The notes: generated by a model from the letters alone, not told the origin. 5,411 bases of DNA from an uncultured Bacilli bacterium (GCA_944350395.1 CALVPA010000050.1:1-5411); one strand, 5' to 3'. Shown: positions 1-5,411, counted from the stretch's first letter. Numbers and translations are program-made.

Positions 1-119
1 TTCTTATCATGTAGACATTTAGTAATAGCAGCAGTTAATGTTGTTTTACCATGGTCTACGTGTCCAATTGTACCAATATTAACGTGCGTTTTACTACGAT
101 CAAATTTTTCTCTTGCCAT
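1..119 (-). CDS. tuf: Elongation factor Tu, N-terminal part (cut by window edge)
   Basis: The first 39 codons of EF-Tu, the GTPase that delivers aminoacyl-tRNA to the ribosomal A site. Translating the reverse complement from the ATG at 119-117 gives a protein starting MAREKFDRSKTHVNIGTIG. The P-loop GHVDHGKT follows at residues 19-26, then TLTAAITK, which is diagnostic for EF-Tu. The reading frame is open at position 1, so the rest lies outside the window. The start is supported by a GAAAGGA Shine-Dalgarno at 135-129, 9 nt from the ATG. It is the last visible gene of the str operon, 65 nt after fusA. A probable promoter in that gap suggests it can also be transcribed on its own, as expected for so abundant a protein. 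No oddity is visible in the fragment. Confidence 0.97.
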   Translation of the reverse strand, partial: MAREKFDRSKTHVNIGTIGHVDHGKTTLTAAITKCLHDK

Positions 120-146
120 AATATTAATTCCTTTCTTTTCTATATT

Positions 147-175
147 ATTTTATCTAATACTCGATTAAATATCAA
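147..175 (-). promoter_or_regulatory. Probable internal promoter for tuf
   Basis: On the minus strand TTGATA (175-170, 5 of 6 to the -35 consensus) is followed by a 17-nt spacer and TAAAAT (152-147, 5 of 6 to the -10 consensus). Transcription would begin near 140, giving a leader of about 20 nt that still holds the GAAAGGA ribosome site. It would add tuf transcription to read-through from the rpsL promoter. The AT-rich setting makes chance matches easier, but the exact spacing and a second copy of the same layout at 3705-3733 support it. Confidence 0.55.
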
Positions 176-181
176 GTACTA
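155..181 (-). repeat. Inverted repeat / potential hairpin in the fusA-tuf gap
   Basis: Minus-strand arms TAGTACTTGAT (181-171) and ATCGAGTATTA (165-155) pair over 11 bp, two of them G-U in RNA, around the loop ATTTA (170-166). No U-tract follows, so it is not a normal terminator. It starts 3 nt after the fusA stop and covers the -35 hexamer of the predicted tuf promoter. It could therefore be an mRNA processing or stability element between fusA and tuf, or an operator-like site. Function is unproven. Confidence 0.6.
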
Positions 182-184
182 TTT

Positions 185-2257
185 TTAGTTAGCGCTGTTT
201 TTCTTAATTATTTCATCAGCGATGTTCTTTGGAACTTGTTCATAGTGATCGAACTCAGGTGTAAATGATGCACGACCTTGAGAATCACTTCTGAGTGTAG
301 TAGCAAGTCCAAACATTTCAGATAATGGCATCATTACTGTTATTTGGATGGCATTACCACGAGCTTCTTGGCCCATTGGTTTACCACGTCTTCCAGTTAA
401 ATCTCCCATTACATTTCCAACATATTCTTCAGGTGTAACTACTGAAACTTTCATTATTGGTTCTAGTAGTACTGGACTACATTTTTTAGCAGCATCTTTA
501 AGAGCCATACTTGCAGCAATCTTAAATGCCATTTCTGAAGAGTCTACTTCGTGATAAGATCCATCGTATAAAGTAGCTTTAACGTCTACTACTGGGTAAC
601 CAGCAATCATTCCACCAGTCATTGCTTCTTGTAATCCCTTATCAGTAACTGGAATGTATTCACGAGGAACGACACCACCAACTACTTCATCAACGAATTC
701 ATAACCCTTATCAGGATTTGGTTCAAATTTAATTTTAACGTGACCGTATTGTCCACGACCACCAGATTGTTTAATATATTTTCCTTCACATTCTGCAGGA
801 ACTGTGATTGTCTCACGGTATGCAACTTGTGGTTTACCGATATTACAGTCTACATTAAATTCGTCTTTCATACGACGAACTAATACTTCTAGGTGTAATT
901 CTCCCATTCCACTTATAACTGTTTGACCAGTTTCAGTATCAGTTTTGTATTTGAATGTAGGATCTTCTTCCGCTAATTTTTGCAATGCTAGTCCAAGTTT
1001 ATCCTGATCATTTTTACTCTTTGGCTCGATTGCTTCATCGATTACTGGTTCTGGGAATTCCATACCATTCATAACAGCTGGATGTTTTTCATCGCAAAGC
1101 GTATCAGCAGTTGTAGTATTTTTAAGCCCTACAGCAGCAGCTATTTCTCCGCAGAATACATCTGTAATTTCCTTACGTTGATTTGCATGCATCTGCAAAA
1201 TACGGCCGATTCTCTCTTTTGTATTCTTAGTACTATTTAGTACATAAGATCCTGCCGATAAATGTCCAGAGTAAACTCTGAAGAAAGCAAGTCTTCCTAC
1301 GAATGGGTCAGTCATTATCTTAAATGCCATTGCAAGGAATGGTTCTTCATCACTTGGATGACGTTTAACAGTATTTCCGTTAAAATCAGTACAATCGATA
1401 GATGCAATGTCAGTTGGAGCTGGCATATAATCTAAAACAGCATCTAGAGCTAATTTAACACCCGTATTAGATAATGCACTACCGCACATTACTGGGAAAA
1501 ATTCTGCAGCAAGTACTCCTTTACGAATTGCAGATTTAATTTCTTCTACACTGAGTTCTTGACCCTCTAAATATTTTTCCATTAATGTATCGTCGAACTC
1601 TACTGCTTTTTCGATTAGTTCTAGACGTTTAGTCTCTACTAAATCTTTAAGATCTTCTGGTATTTCGATTTCTGTAGGATTTTCGTGTTCTTCGCCATCG
1701 TAATGATAAGCTTTTTTCTCTACTAAATCGATAATTCCATTAAACTGATCTTCTGCTCCTATTGGCCACTGTATTGGTGCATAATTAACGCCTAATCTTT
1801 GCCCAATAGTGTCCAAACTGTATTGGAAGTCTGCTCCGATCTTATCCATCTTATTGACGAAAATCATTCTTGGTACTTTATACTCAGATGCTTGTCTCCA
1901 AACAGTTTCTGATTGTGGTTCAACACCGGCATTACCATCAAGTAAGCATATTGCACCATCTAACACTTTTAAACTTCTCTGTACTTCTACAGTAAAGTCT
2001 ACGTGACCTGGAGTATCTATGATATTAAGTCTATAACCTTTCCAGTGTGCAGTAGTTGCAGCACTAGTAATTGTTATACCACGTTCTTTTTCCTGCTCCA
2101 TCCAGTCCATCTGTGATTCACCATCGTGTGTTTCACCGATTTTGTGTGTAATTCCTGTATGGAATAGTACTCTTTCTGTAAATGTAGTTTTTCCGGCATC
2201 GATATGTGCCATTATTCCTATATTTCTTAATTTGTTAATAGGTACGTCTCTTGTCAT
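185..2257 (-). CDS. fusA: Elongation factor G (translocase GTPase), 690 aa
   Basis: EF-G catalyses GTP-driven translocation of tRNA and mRNA and, with RRF, ribosome recycling in the cytoplasm. Counting from the chosen start, the G motifs are AHIDAGKT (17-24), RGITI (59-63), DTPGH (81-85), NKMD (135-138) and GSAL (259-262). Domain II, the domain III QKLAEEDPTF and GMGELHLEV segments, and the domain IV signature GGRGQYGHV follow. The C-terminus has the GRRGKPMGQEARGN stretch and ends with FDHYEQVPKNIADEI. Length fits bacterial EF-G (about 690-700). An in-frame ATG lies 15 nt upstream at 2272-2270, but it overlaps the end of rpsG and has no ribosome site. The ATG at 2257-2255 has AGGTG 5 nt away and gives the family-typical start MTRDVPINKLRNIGIMAH. 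The 8-nt gap to rpsG suggests translational coupling. All key residues are present, so it is probably the housekeeping copy. Confidence 0.97.
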   Translation of the reverse strand: MTRDVPINKLRNIGIMAHIDAGKTTFTERVLFHTGITHKIGETHDGESQMDWMEQEKERGITITSAATTAHWKGYRLNIIDTPGHVDFTVEVQRSLKVLDGAICLLDGNAGVEPQSETVWRQASEYKVPRMIFVNKMDKIGADFQYSLDTIGQRLGVNYAPIQWPIGAEDQFNGIIDLVEKKAYHYDGEEHENPTEIEIPEDLKDLVETKRLELIEKAVEFDDTLMEKYLEGQELSVEEIKSAIRKGVLAAEFFPVMCGSALSNTGVKLALDAVLDYMPAPTDIASIDCTDFNGNTVKRHPSDEEPFLAMAFKIMTDPFVGRLAFFRVYSGHLSAGSYVLNSTKNTKERIGRILQMHANQRKEITDVFCGEIAAAVGLKNTTTADTLCDEKHPAVMNGMEFPEPVIDEAIEPKSKNDQDKLGLALQKLAEEDPTFKYKTDTETGQTVISGMGELHLEVLVRRMKDEFNVDCNIGKPQVAYRETITVPAECEGKYIKQSGGRGQYGHVKIKFEPNPDKGYEFVDEVVGGVVPREYIPVTDKGLQEAMTGGMIAGYPVVDVKATLYDGSYHEVDSSEMAFKIAASMALKDAAKKCSPVLLEPIMKVSVVTPEEYVGNVMGDLTGRRGKPMGQEARGNAIQITVMMPLSEMFGLATTLRSDSQGRASFTPEFDHYEQVPKNIADEIIKKNSAN

Positions 2258-2262
2258 ATTTG

Positions 2263-2270
2263 CACCTACC
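2263..2270 (-). promoter_or_regulatory. Shine-Dalgarno site that decides the fusA start
   Basis: The minus strand reads GGTAGGTG here, 5 nt before the ATG at 2257-2255. AGGTG matches the 3' half of the AAGGAGGTG consensus. The TAG inside it (2268-2266) is the rpsG stop codon, so a ribosome finishing S7 sits directly on the fusA initiation signal. The alternative ATG at 2272-2270 has no purine-rich site upstream. Confidence 0.7.
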
Positions 2271-2733
2271 ATCTATAATGGGCAAATGCTTTATTTGCTT
2301 CAGCCATCTTATGAGTATCTTCTCTCTTCTTAACAGCTCCGCCAACACCATTTGCAGCATCCATTATTTCATTTGCTAAATTTAAAGCCATACCTTTACC
2401 ATTTCTAAGTCTAGCATAATTTACTAGCCAACGAAGTGCTAAAGCTTGACTACGAGTATCACTAACTTCTAGTGGTACTTGTACGTTAGATCCACCTACA
2501 CGACGTGATTTAACTTCAAGTGCTGGTTTAATATTTTCGATAGCTTTATTAAATACGTCCATTGGATCTTGTTTTGCCTTTTCTTTAATTGTATCAAATG
2601 CCTCATATAAAATCTTTTCAGCAGTTCCACGTTTTCCATCATGCATAATTTGATTTATCAACTTTGTAACTACTTTAGAATTGTATATGGGATCTGGTAA
2701 AACATCGCGTTTTACAGCACGTCTTTTACGCAT
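2266..2733 (-). CDS. rpsG: 30S ribosomal protein S7, 155 aa
   Basis: S7 is a primary binder of the 16S rRNA 3' major domain, nucleates assembly of the 30S head and lies near the E-site tRNA. The family signature is clear: VKRDVLPDPIYNSKVV near residues 7-22, LINQIMHDGKRG at 26-37, then ALRWLVNYAR, and the ending VKKREDTHKMAEANKAFAHYRW-type C-terminus. Length is normal for Bacillota (about 156). The extreme N-terminus (MRKRRAVKRDV) is one residue shorter and more basic than the common MPRKGPVAKRDV form. The start has a strong AAAGGAGG site at 2747-2740, 6 nt before the ATG. The gene is second in the str operon, 22 nt after rpsL. That gap is too short for the long S7-binding translational repression site known between rpsL and rpsG in E. 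coli, so any S7 feedback must work differently. Confidence 0.98.
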   Translation of the reverse strand: MRKRRAVKRDVLPDPIYNSKVVTKLINQIMHDGKRGTAEKILYEAFDTIKEKAKQDPMDVFNKAIENIKPALEVKSRRVGGSNVQVPLEVSDTRSQALALRWLVNYARLRNGKGMALNLANEIMDAANGVGGAVKKREDTHKMAEANKAFAHYRW

Positions 2734-2755
2734 AAATATCCTCCTTTATATTTTT

Positions 2756-3172
2756 TTATTTGTTCTTTGGTTTTTTAGTTCCGTATTTACTACGTCCTTG
2801 TTTACGATCGTTAACACCTTGAGTATCTAGAGCTCCGCGAACGATGTGATAACGAACACCGATAAGGTCCTTAACACGTCCACCACGAACTAATACTACA
2901 CTGTGTTCTTGTAAATTATGTCCTTCTCCTGGAATGTAAGTATCTACTTCACGTCCATTTGATAGTCTAACACGAGCGTATTTTCTCAATGCTGAGTTTG
3001 GTTTCTTTGGAGTCTTTGTACCGACACGAGTACAAACACCTCTCATTTGAGGATGATCAGTATCTGTCGCTTTTTTCTTTAAACTGTTTAAACCGACATT
3101 CAATACTGGACTCTTACTTTTTCTGATTTTCTTTCCTCTATTTTTTCTTACAAGTTGATTAATTGTAGGCAT
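2756..3172 (-). CDS. rpsL: 30S ribosomal protein S12, 138 aa
   Basis: S12 lies at the decoding centre and affects tRNA selection accuracy. The protein begins MPTINQLVRKNRGKK, carries RGVCTRVGTKTPKKPNSALRK (residues 44-64), the GEGHNLQEHSVVLVRGGR segment (83-99) and ends GRSKYGTKKPKNK. The 138-residue length with the insertion before RGVCTRV is the Firmicutes form. The two lysines whose loss gives streptomycin resistance (E. coli K43 and K88, Met counted) are present as K56 and K101. Residue 104 is Ile where nearly all bacterial S12 proteins have Pro (KDLPGVRYH becomes KDLIGVRYH; codon ATC). The frame stays open upstream to 3298, but that ATG lies in the -35 box. The ATG at 3172-3170 has GAAAGGA 8 nt away and gives the family start. 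It is the first gene of the str operon. Confidence 0.97.
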   Translation of the reverse strand: MPTINQLVRKNRGKKIRKSKSPVLNVGLNSLKKKATDTDHPQMRGVCTRVGTKTPKKPNSALRKYARVRLSNGREVDTYIPGEGHNLQEHSVVLVRGGRVKDLIGVRYHIVRGALDTQGVNDRKQGRSKYGTKKPKNK

Positions 3173-3180
3173 AAAACTTT

Positions 3181-3187
3181 TCCTTTC
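3181..3187 (-). promoter_or_regulatory. Shine-Dalgarno site that decides the rpsL start
   Basis: GAAAGGA on the minus strand lies 8 nt before the ATG at 3172-3170. It selects the normal MPTINQ start over two in-frame upstream ATGs, at 3298-3296 (inside the -35 box) and 3229-3227 (AGGA only 2 nt away). The tuf site at 135-129 has the same heptamer. Confidence 0.75.
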
Positions 3188-3191
3188 TACG

Positions 3192-3209
3192 TACACATAA
3201 CCTGGTGTA
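3192..3209 (-). promoter_or_regulatory. Small stem-loop next to the rpsL ribosome site
   Basis: In the rpsL leader TACAC (3209-3205) can pair with GTGTA (3196-3192) around an 8-nt loop. It ends 4 nt before the GAAAGGA site. Only 5 bp, so it may be chance. If real, it could position or modulate the ribosome site together with the larger hairpin upstream. Confidence 0.3.
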
Positions 3210-3221
3210 TCAAATTTCCCA

Positions 3222-3258
3222 TAAATCATGGTCCTACCACGGGTAGAACCAAAATTTA
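3222..3258 (-). promoter_or_regulatory. Long hairpin in the 5' leader of the str operon
   Basis: Minus-strand arms run 3258-3242 and 3238-3222, with loop CGT (3241-3239). The apical part is GGTTCTACC against GGTAGGACC, 9 bp with one G-U. After one further U-A pair comes a single U-U mismatch, then six more pairs, one of them G-U, giving 16 bp in all. It lies only a few nucleotides after the predicted transcription start, so the transcript would begin with this structure. No U-run follows, so it is not a terminator. A 5' stabiliser or an r-protein autoregulatory site are both possible. I do not recognise it as a named motif. Confidence 0.65.
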
Positions 3259-3269
3259 AATGCACAAAT

Positions 3270-3308
3270 AATATAACATAAGAAGATACCCTAGTCAATA
3301 GTTTTTTT
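3270..3308 (-). promoter_or_regulatory. Main promoter of the str operon (rpsL-rpsG-fusA-tuf)
   Basis: TTGACT (3298-3293) and TATATT (3275-3270) are each 5 of 6 to the housekeeping sigma consensus, with an exact 17-nt spacer. TGT directly before the -10 box makes it an extended -10 promoter. A run of seven A residues (3308-3302) lies just upstream of the -35 box and resembles an UP element. Predicted start is about 3265-3261, leaving a leader of about 90 nt before rpsL. This is the strength expected for a ribosomal protein operon. Confidence 0.85.
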
Positions 3309-3324
3309 AACTCAATTTACACAG

Positions 3325-3349
3325 AAAAACGAAGATTTTACTCTTCGCT
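3325..3349 (-). terminator. Rho-independent terminator after the small membrane protein gene
   Basis: CGAAGA (3347-3342) pairs with TCTTCG (3335-3330) around loop GTAAAA. The stem can extend by a G-U and an A-U pair to 3349, and a TTTTT run (3329-3325) follows. The 5' arm lies in the last codons of the upstream gene and the TAA stop is in the loop. It separates the membrane-protein unit from the str promoter, whose -35 box is about 26 nt further on. Confidence 0.75.
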
Positions 3350-3679
3350 ATAACCTTCTGTTACATAGTCAGGACAGCTTACATACGGATAATATTTAAA
3401 ACCATTATTCGTATTTTTAATTATTATATATCCATCACATCCGTCTTCTAGTTCTGGGTCATATCCGTTGTCAATTAACTCTCCGACAGTTATTCTTTTT
3501 TCTTCGCCCAGCGTTGGATAGAGACTCGGATATAATCCAAAATATTTCTGGGTTTTTTCTACAATGGCATCTTCCATTATATTGCTAATATTTTCTCTTT
3601 TTATTTTAAAACCTATAACAGTTAGTCCCACTACGATGATTACCAAAGTAATCGTCCAAACTATGGTTATTTTTTTCAT
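3338..3679 (-). CDS. Single-pass membrane protein with pilin-like C-terminal motif, 113 aa, function unknown
   Basis: I cannot assign a function. Residues about 4-25 form one hydrophobic helix after MKK, which fits an N-terminal membrane anchor or uncleaved signal with the rest outside. There is no lipobox Cys and no prepilin GFTLIE cleavage motif. The outer part has TVGELIDNGY (64-73), CDGYIIIK (81-88), then YPYVSCPDYVTEGY (97-110). Two cysteines (C81, C102) could form a disulfide. From memory, this order (LI..GY, C.GY, C..Y.T.GY) recurs at the C-termini of pilin-like proteins in AT-rich Bacillota, so a pseudopilin-derived surface protein is an inference only. The start is supported by AGAGG at 3690-3686, 6 nt from the ATG. 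The gene has its own predicted promoter and terminator, so it is probably monocistronic. It lies 57 nt after the ABC permease gene. Confidence 0.75.
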   Translation of the reverse strand: MKKITIVWTITLVIIVVGLTVIGFKIKRENISNIMEDAIVEKTQKYFGLYPSLYPTLGEEKRITVGELIDNGYDPELEDGCDGYIIIKNTNNGFKYYPYVSCPDYVTEGYSEE

Positions 3680-3704
3680 ATTTCGCCTCTACTCTATTTA
3701 CTTT

Positions 3705-3733
3705 ATTCTATCTTATTTATCGTTAAATATCAA
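3705..3733 (-). promoter_or_regulatory. Probable promoter of the 113-aa membrane protein gene
   Basis: TTGATA (3733-3728), a 17-nt spacer and TAGAAT (3710-3705), each hexamer 5 of 6 to consensus. Start near 3698, about 18 nt before the ATG at 3679. The -35 box begins 3 nt after the ABC permease stop codon. The block shares TTGATATTTAA and a later AGATA.AATAA stretch with the predicted tuf promoter. No terminator is visible between the ABC gene and this site, so read-through is also possible. Confidence 0.6.
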
Positions 3734-3736
3734 TAA

Positions 3737-5411
3737 CTATTCTGTTCTCAGTGCTTCTACTGGATCCCGATTAGCTGCAAACTTAGCTGGTATTAAGCCT
3801 GCAATCATCGTTAAACCGATGCTTATAATTACTAATACGATTGCCCCTATGATAGGCAGTTTAGCTATGTGTGATATTCCAACCATAGAATTTATGATTA
3901 GATTGATAGGTATATTTAAAAGTACAGTAACTCCGATTCCGATTAGACCCGCTACTAATCCTACGATTAGAGTTTCGGCATTGAATACTCGGGACACATC
4001 TTTTTTTGATGCACCTATACTGCGGAGTATTCCTATCTCTTTTGTTCTCTCTAAAACTGATATATATGTGATTATACCTATCATGATAGATGAAACAACT
4101 AATGATATTCCGACAAATGCTATAAGAGCATAGCTGATGACATCTATAATTGTAGATACTGAGTCCATCATTATACCGATGAAGTCACTGTAATTTATGA
4201 CATTCTCGTCCTTTCCATCTTCTACCTGTTTATCGTTGTACTCAGAAATCCTCGTTGTTATCATCTCTTTAGAATCAAAATCGTTTGGATAGATATTTAT
4301 AGAAGATGGATTAGCTAAGTCTACTACTCCTAGTTTTGTAAGATTGCTATCGTATGTTGCGTTAGCATTAGCGGTATAAGTCGACATAAGTTCTGCTAGT
4401 TCTGCTTCTGATAGTTTTGACATATAAGCACGCTGCTCTATAGATAACTCTGAAAAATCGAATTTAGCATCGGAATCTGTAGAAAACTTTATTCCAGTAA
4501 ATATATTTATATCAGGATTTTCTTTTTGCGCTTTTACAATTTTAGAATCATTTATTTTATTTATGACGTATTCTTTTAACTCCTTAGTGTATCCGATTAA
4601 TCCCGCTCCGCTATTAGCAACTGTTTCATCGTTTGGTTTAATTATACCGACTATATTTATCTCTTCTGCGTTTTGTACGAGATCTTTCATATATTCCTCA
4701 TCATCGGACATATCTTGCCAAACATTACCACTCTTTTTATAGTAATCAGTGTTTAGAACTATTTTAAATTTGTGATTTAATAGTTCTTCATAAGTAAAAC
4801 TTTCAGATTCACCTGCTTCTACTTCTTCGCCATTTTTAATCTTTTCCATAACTTCCTTAAGTTCGTCGATATCTTTTATTCCAAGAGAATACAATGTATA
4901 GTCGCTTATTTCGTTGTTCTTATCGACGATTAAAACTACTTCATTATATTTTGTAGGCCAAGATCCCGCAAGAACTTCATACTGTGATTTTAATAAATCA
5001 TCATTATCTAAAAGTTCAGTCCATACATCAGTATTTGCAACCATCATTCCACCTGTCATCATAGATGCTGGACTTTGGCTACTTGAAGTATTATCGAAAC
5101 CTAGTGTGCTAAATACTTCGCTAGGGTTAACTCTCTGTATTTTACCGTCTTCTCTTTTTGTATATATATTTAGATTTAGATTATATTCGTACTGAATTGC
5201 ATTTATGTAATCTTTTATATCGGTGTCTCCACTTTCTAAATATTCTTTAAAAGCTTCCAAATTATTAGTTTGAATCTTAGTCGATACGGTCTCTAATATA
5301 TCGTTTACGATAGTACGAGAATATATTTTTCCATCTTCATGTTCTTTTGAATCACCGTCTCCCATCATGGCATCGATTAGACTAGTCATATCGATCGAAG
5401 CTTCATCTATC
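3737..5411 (-). CDS. FtsX-family ABC transporter permease, C-terminal part (5' end outside window), probably an ATPase-permease fusion
   Basis: The C-terminal 558 codons of a MacB/FtsX-type ABC permease. Numbering is from the internal Met at 5389. Residues 1 to about 410 form a large hydrophilic region, expected to lie outside the membrane, with QYEVLAGSWPTKYNEVVLIV (136-155) and ISDYTLYSLG (161-170). Three membrane helices follow at about 415-443, 473-495 and 511-533. The conserved cytoplasmic ERTKEIGILRSIGASKKDV lies at 447-465, and the end reads PAKFAANRDPVEALRTE. The Met at 5389 is not the true start: it has no ribosome site, the frame stays open to the window edge (IDEASID before it), and the first membrane helix of the family is missing. 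From memory, these extracellular motifs occur in roughly 1,000-residue Bacillota proteins with a fused N-terminal ATPase. That half is not visible. The substrate is unknown. Confidence 0.88.
   Translation of the reverse strand, partial: IDEASIDMTSLIDAMMGDGDSKEHEDGKIYSRTIVNDILETVSTKIQTNNLEAFKEYLESGDTDIKDYINAIQYEYNLNLNIYTKREDGKIQRVNPSEVFSTLGFDNTSSSQSPASMMTGGMMVANTDVWTELLDNDDLLKSQYEVLAGSWPTKYNEVVLIVDKNNEISDYTLYSLGIKDIDELKEVMEKIKNGEEVEAGESESFTYEELLNHKFKIVLNTDYYKKSGNVWQDMSDDEEYMKDLVQNAEEINIVGIIKPNDETVANSGAGLIGYTKELKEYVINKINDSKIVKAQKENPDINIFTGIKFSTDSDAKFDFSELSIEQRAYMSKLSEAELAELMSTYTANANATYDSNLTKLGVVDLANPSSINIYPNDFDSKEMITTRISEYNDKQVEDGKDENVINYSDFIGIMMDSVSTIIDVISYALIAFVGISLVVSSIMIGIITYISVLERTKEIGILRSIGASKKDVSRVFNAETLIVGLVAGLIGIGVTVLLNIPINLIINSMVGISHIAKLPIIGAIVLVIISIGLTMIAGLIPAKFAANRDPVEALRTE

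Noticed and set aside
348..554. Plus-strand open frames within fusA (also 1809-2006 and 2142-2333)
   Set aside because: All are antisense to EF-G, which has its full motif set, and none has a plausible initiation signal.
2258..2272. EF-G starting five residues earlier, at the ATG at 2272-2270
   Set aside because: That ATG overlaps the rpsG stop and lacks a Shine-Dalgarno. The next Met at 2257 has AGGTG at good spacing and matches the usual EF-G N-terminus.
2734..2755. An E. coli-type S7 repressor-binding site between rpsL and rpsG
   Set aside because: The gap is only 22 nt and is filled by the ribosome site and an AT-rich stretch, so the long structured site cannot be present there.
3222..3258. 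The str leader hairpin as a rho-independent terminator or attenuator
   Set aside because: No U-tract follows the 3' arm and I could not find a clear competing antiterminator pairing in the leader.
3173..3298. A 42-codon N-terminal extension of S12, in frame and open from an ATG at 3298-3296, with another in-frame ATG at 3229-3227
   Set aside because: The first ATG lies in the -35 hexamer and would not be transcribed. The second has AGGA only 2 nt away and sits in the 3' arm of the leader hairpin. The ATG at 3172 has a good ribosome site and the family-typical start.
3564..4133. Plus-strand open frame of 189 codons with hydrophobic content
   Set aside because: It runs antisense across the ABC permease's membrane helices and the small membrane gene's start. 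It has no recognisable domain or ribosome site and is a shadow of the real genes.
4914..5195. Plus-strand open frame of 93 codons
   Set aside because: It is antisense to the well-supported extracellular region of the ABC permease and shows no family motif.
5387..5389. ATG at 5389 as the true start of the ABC permease
   Set aside because: No ribosome site is present, the frame remains open to the window edge with family-like residues, and the expected first membrane helix is missing. The gene is therefore cut by the edge.
1..5411. A hidden novel system such as a defence island, retron, CRISPR array or mobile element
   Set aside because: No direct repeats, transposase, reverse transcriptase, nuclease or phage-like genes are visible. 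The window is a conserved housekeeping operon plus a membrane transporter and a small membrane protein.

Overview
The window looks like a chromosomal segment of an AT-rich, low-GC Gram-positive-type bacterium (Bacillota, possibly a gut Bacilli or Mycoplasmatota-like lineage). The evidence is the 138-residue S12 with the Firmicutes-type insertion, a 155-residue S7, AAAGGAGG-class Shine-Dalgarno sites, strong TTGAnn/TATAAT-like promoters and AT-rich codons. The tryptophan codons I checked are TGG, so there is no sign of a UGA-Trp code. Every gene I can support lies on the minus strand, so transcription runs from high to low coordinates.

Right part (5411 down to 3737): the C-terminal 558 codons of a large FtsX-superfamily ABC permease. 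It is cut by the window edge and is probably the second half of an ATPase-permease fusion. Its stop codon lies just upstream of a promoter for a 113-residue single-pass membrane protein with a pilin-like C-terminal Cys/Tyr motif (3679 to 3338). That gene ends in a rho-independent terminator whose 5' arm overlaps its last codons.

Left part (about 3308 down to 1): the classical str operon in the order rpsL (S12), rpsG (S7), fusA (EF-G), tuf (EF-Tu, first 39 codons only). It begins at a near-consensus extended -10 promoter with an upstream A-tract. A leader of about 90 nt follows, with a long imperfect hairpin at its 5' end and a small hairpin next to the rpsL Shine-Dalgarno. Spacings are tight: 22 nt rpsL-rpsG, 8 nt rpsG-fusA and 65 nt fusA-tuf. 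The last gap holds a probable extra promoter for tuf, overlapped by an 11-bp inverted repeat.

Together the str genes supply two small-subunit proteins and the two elongation GTPases. The membrane genes are an unrelated unit insulated by the terminator. I see no CRISPR array, mobile element, tRNA, rRNA or defence system. The points most worth a second look are the non-proline residue in the S12 KDLPGVRYH loop, the str leader hairpin, and the near-identical promoter blocks upstream of tuf and of the small membrane gene.
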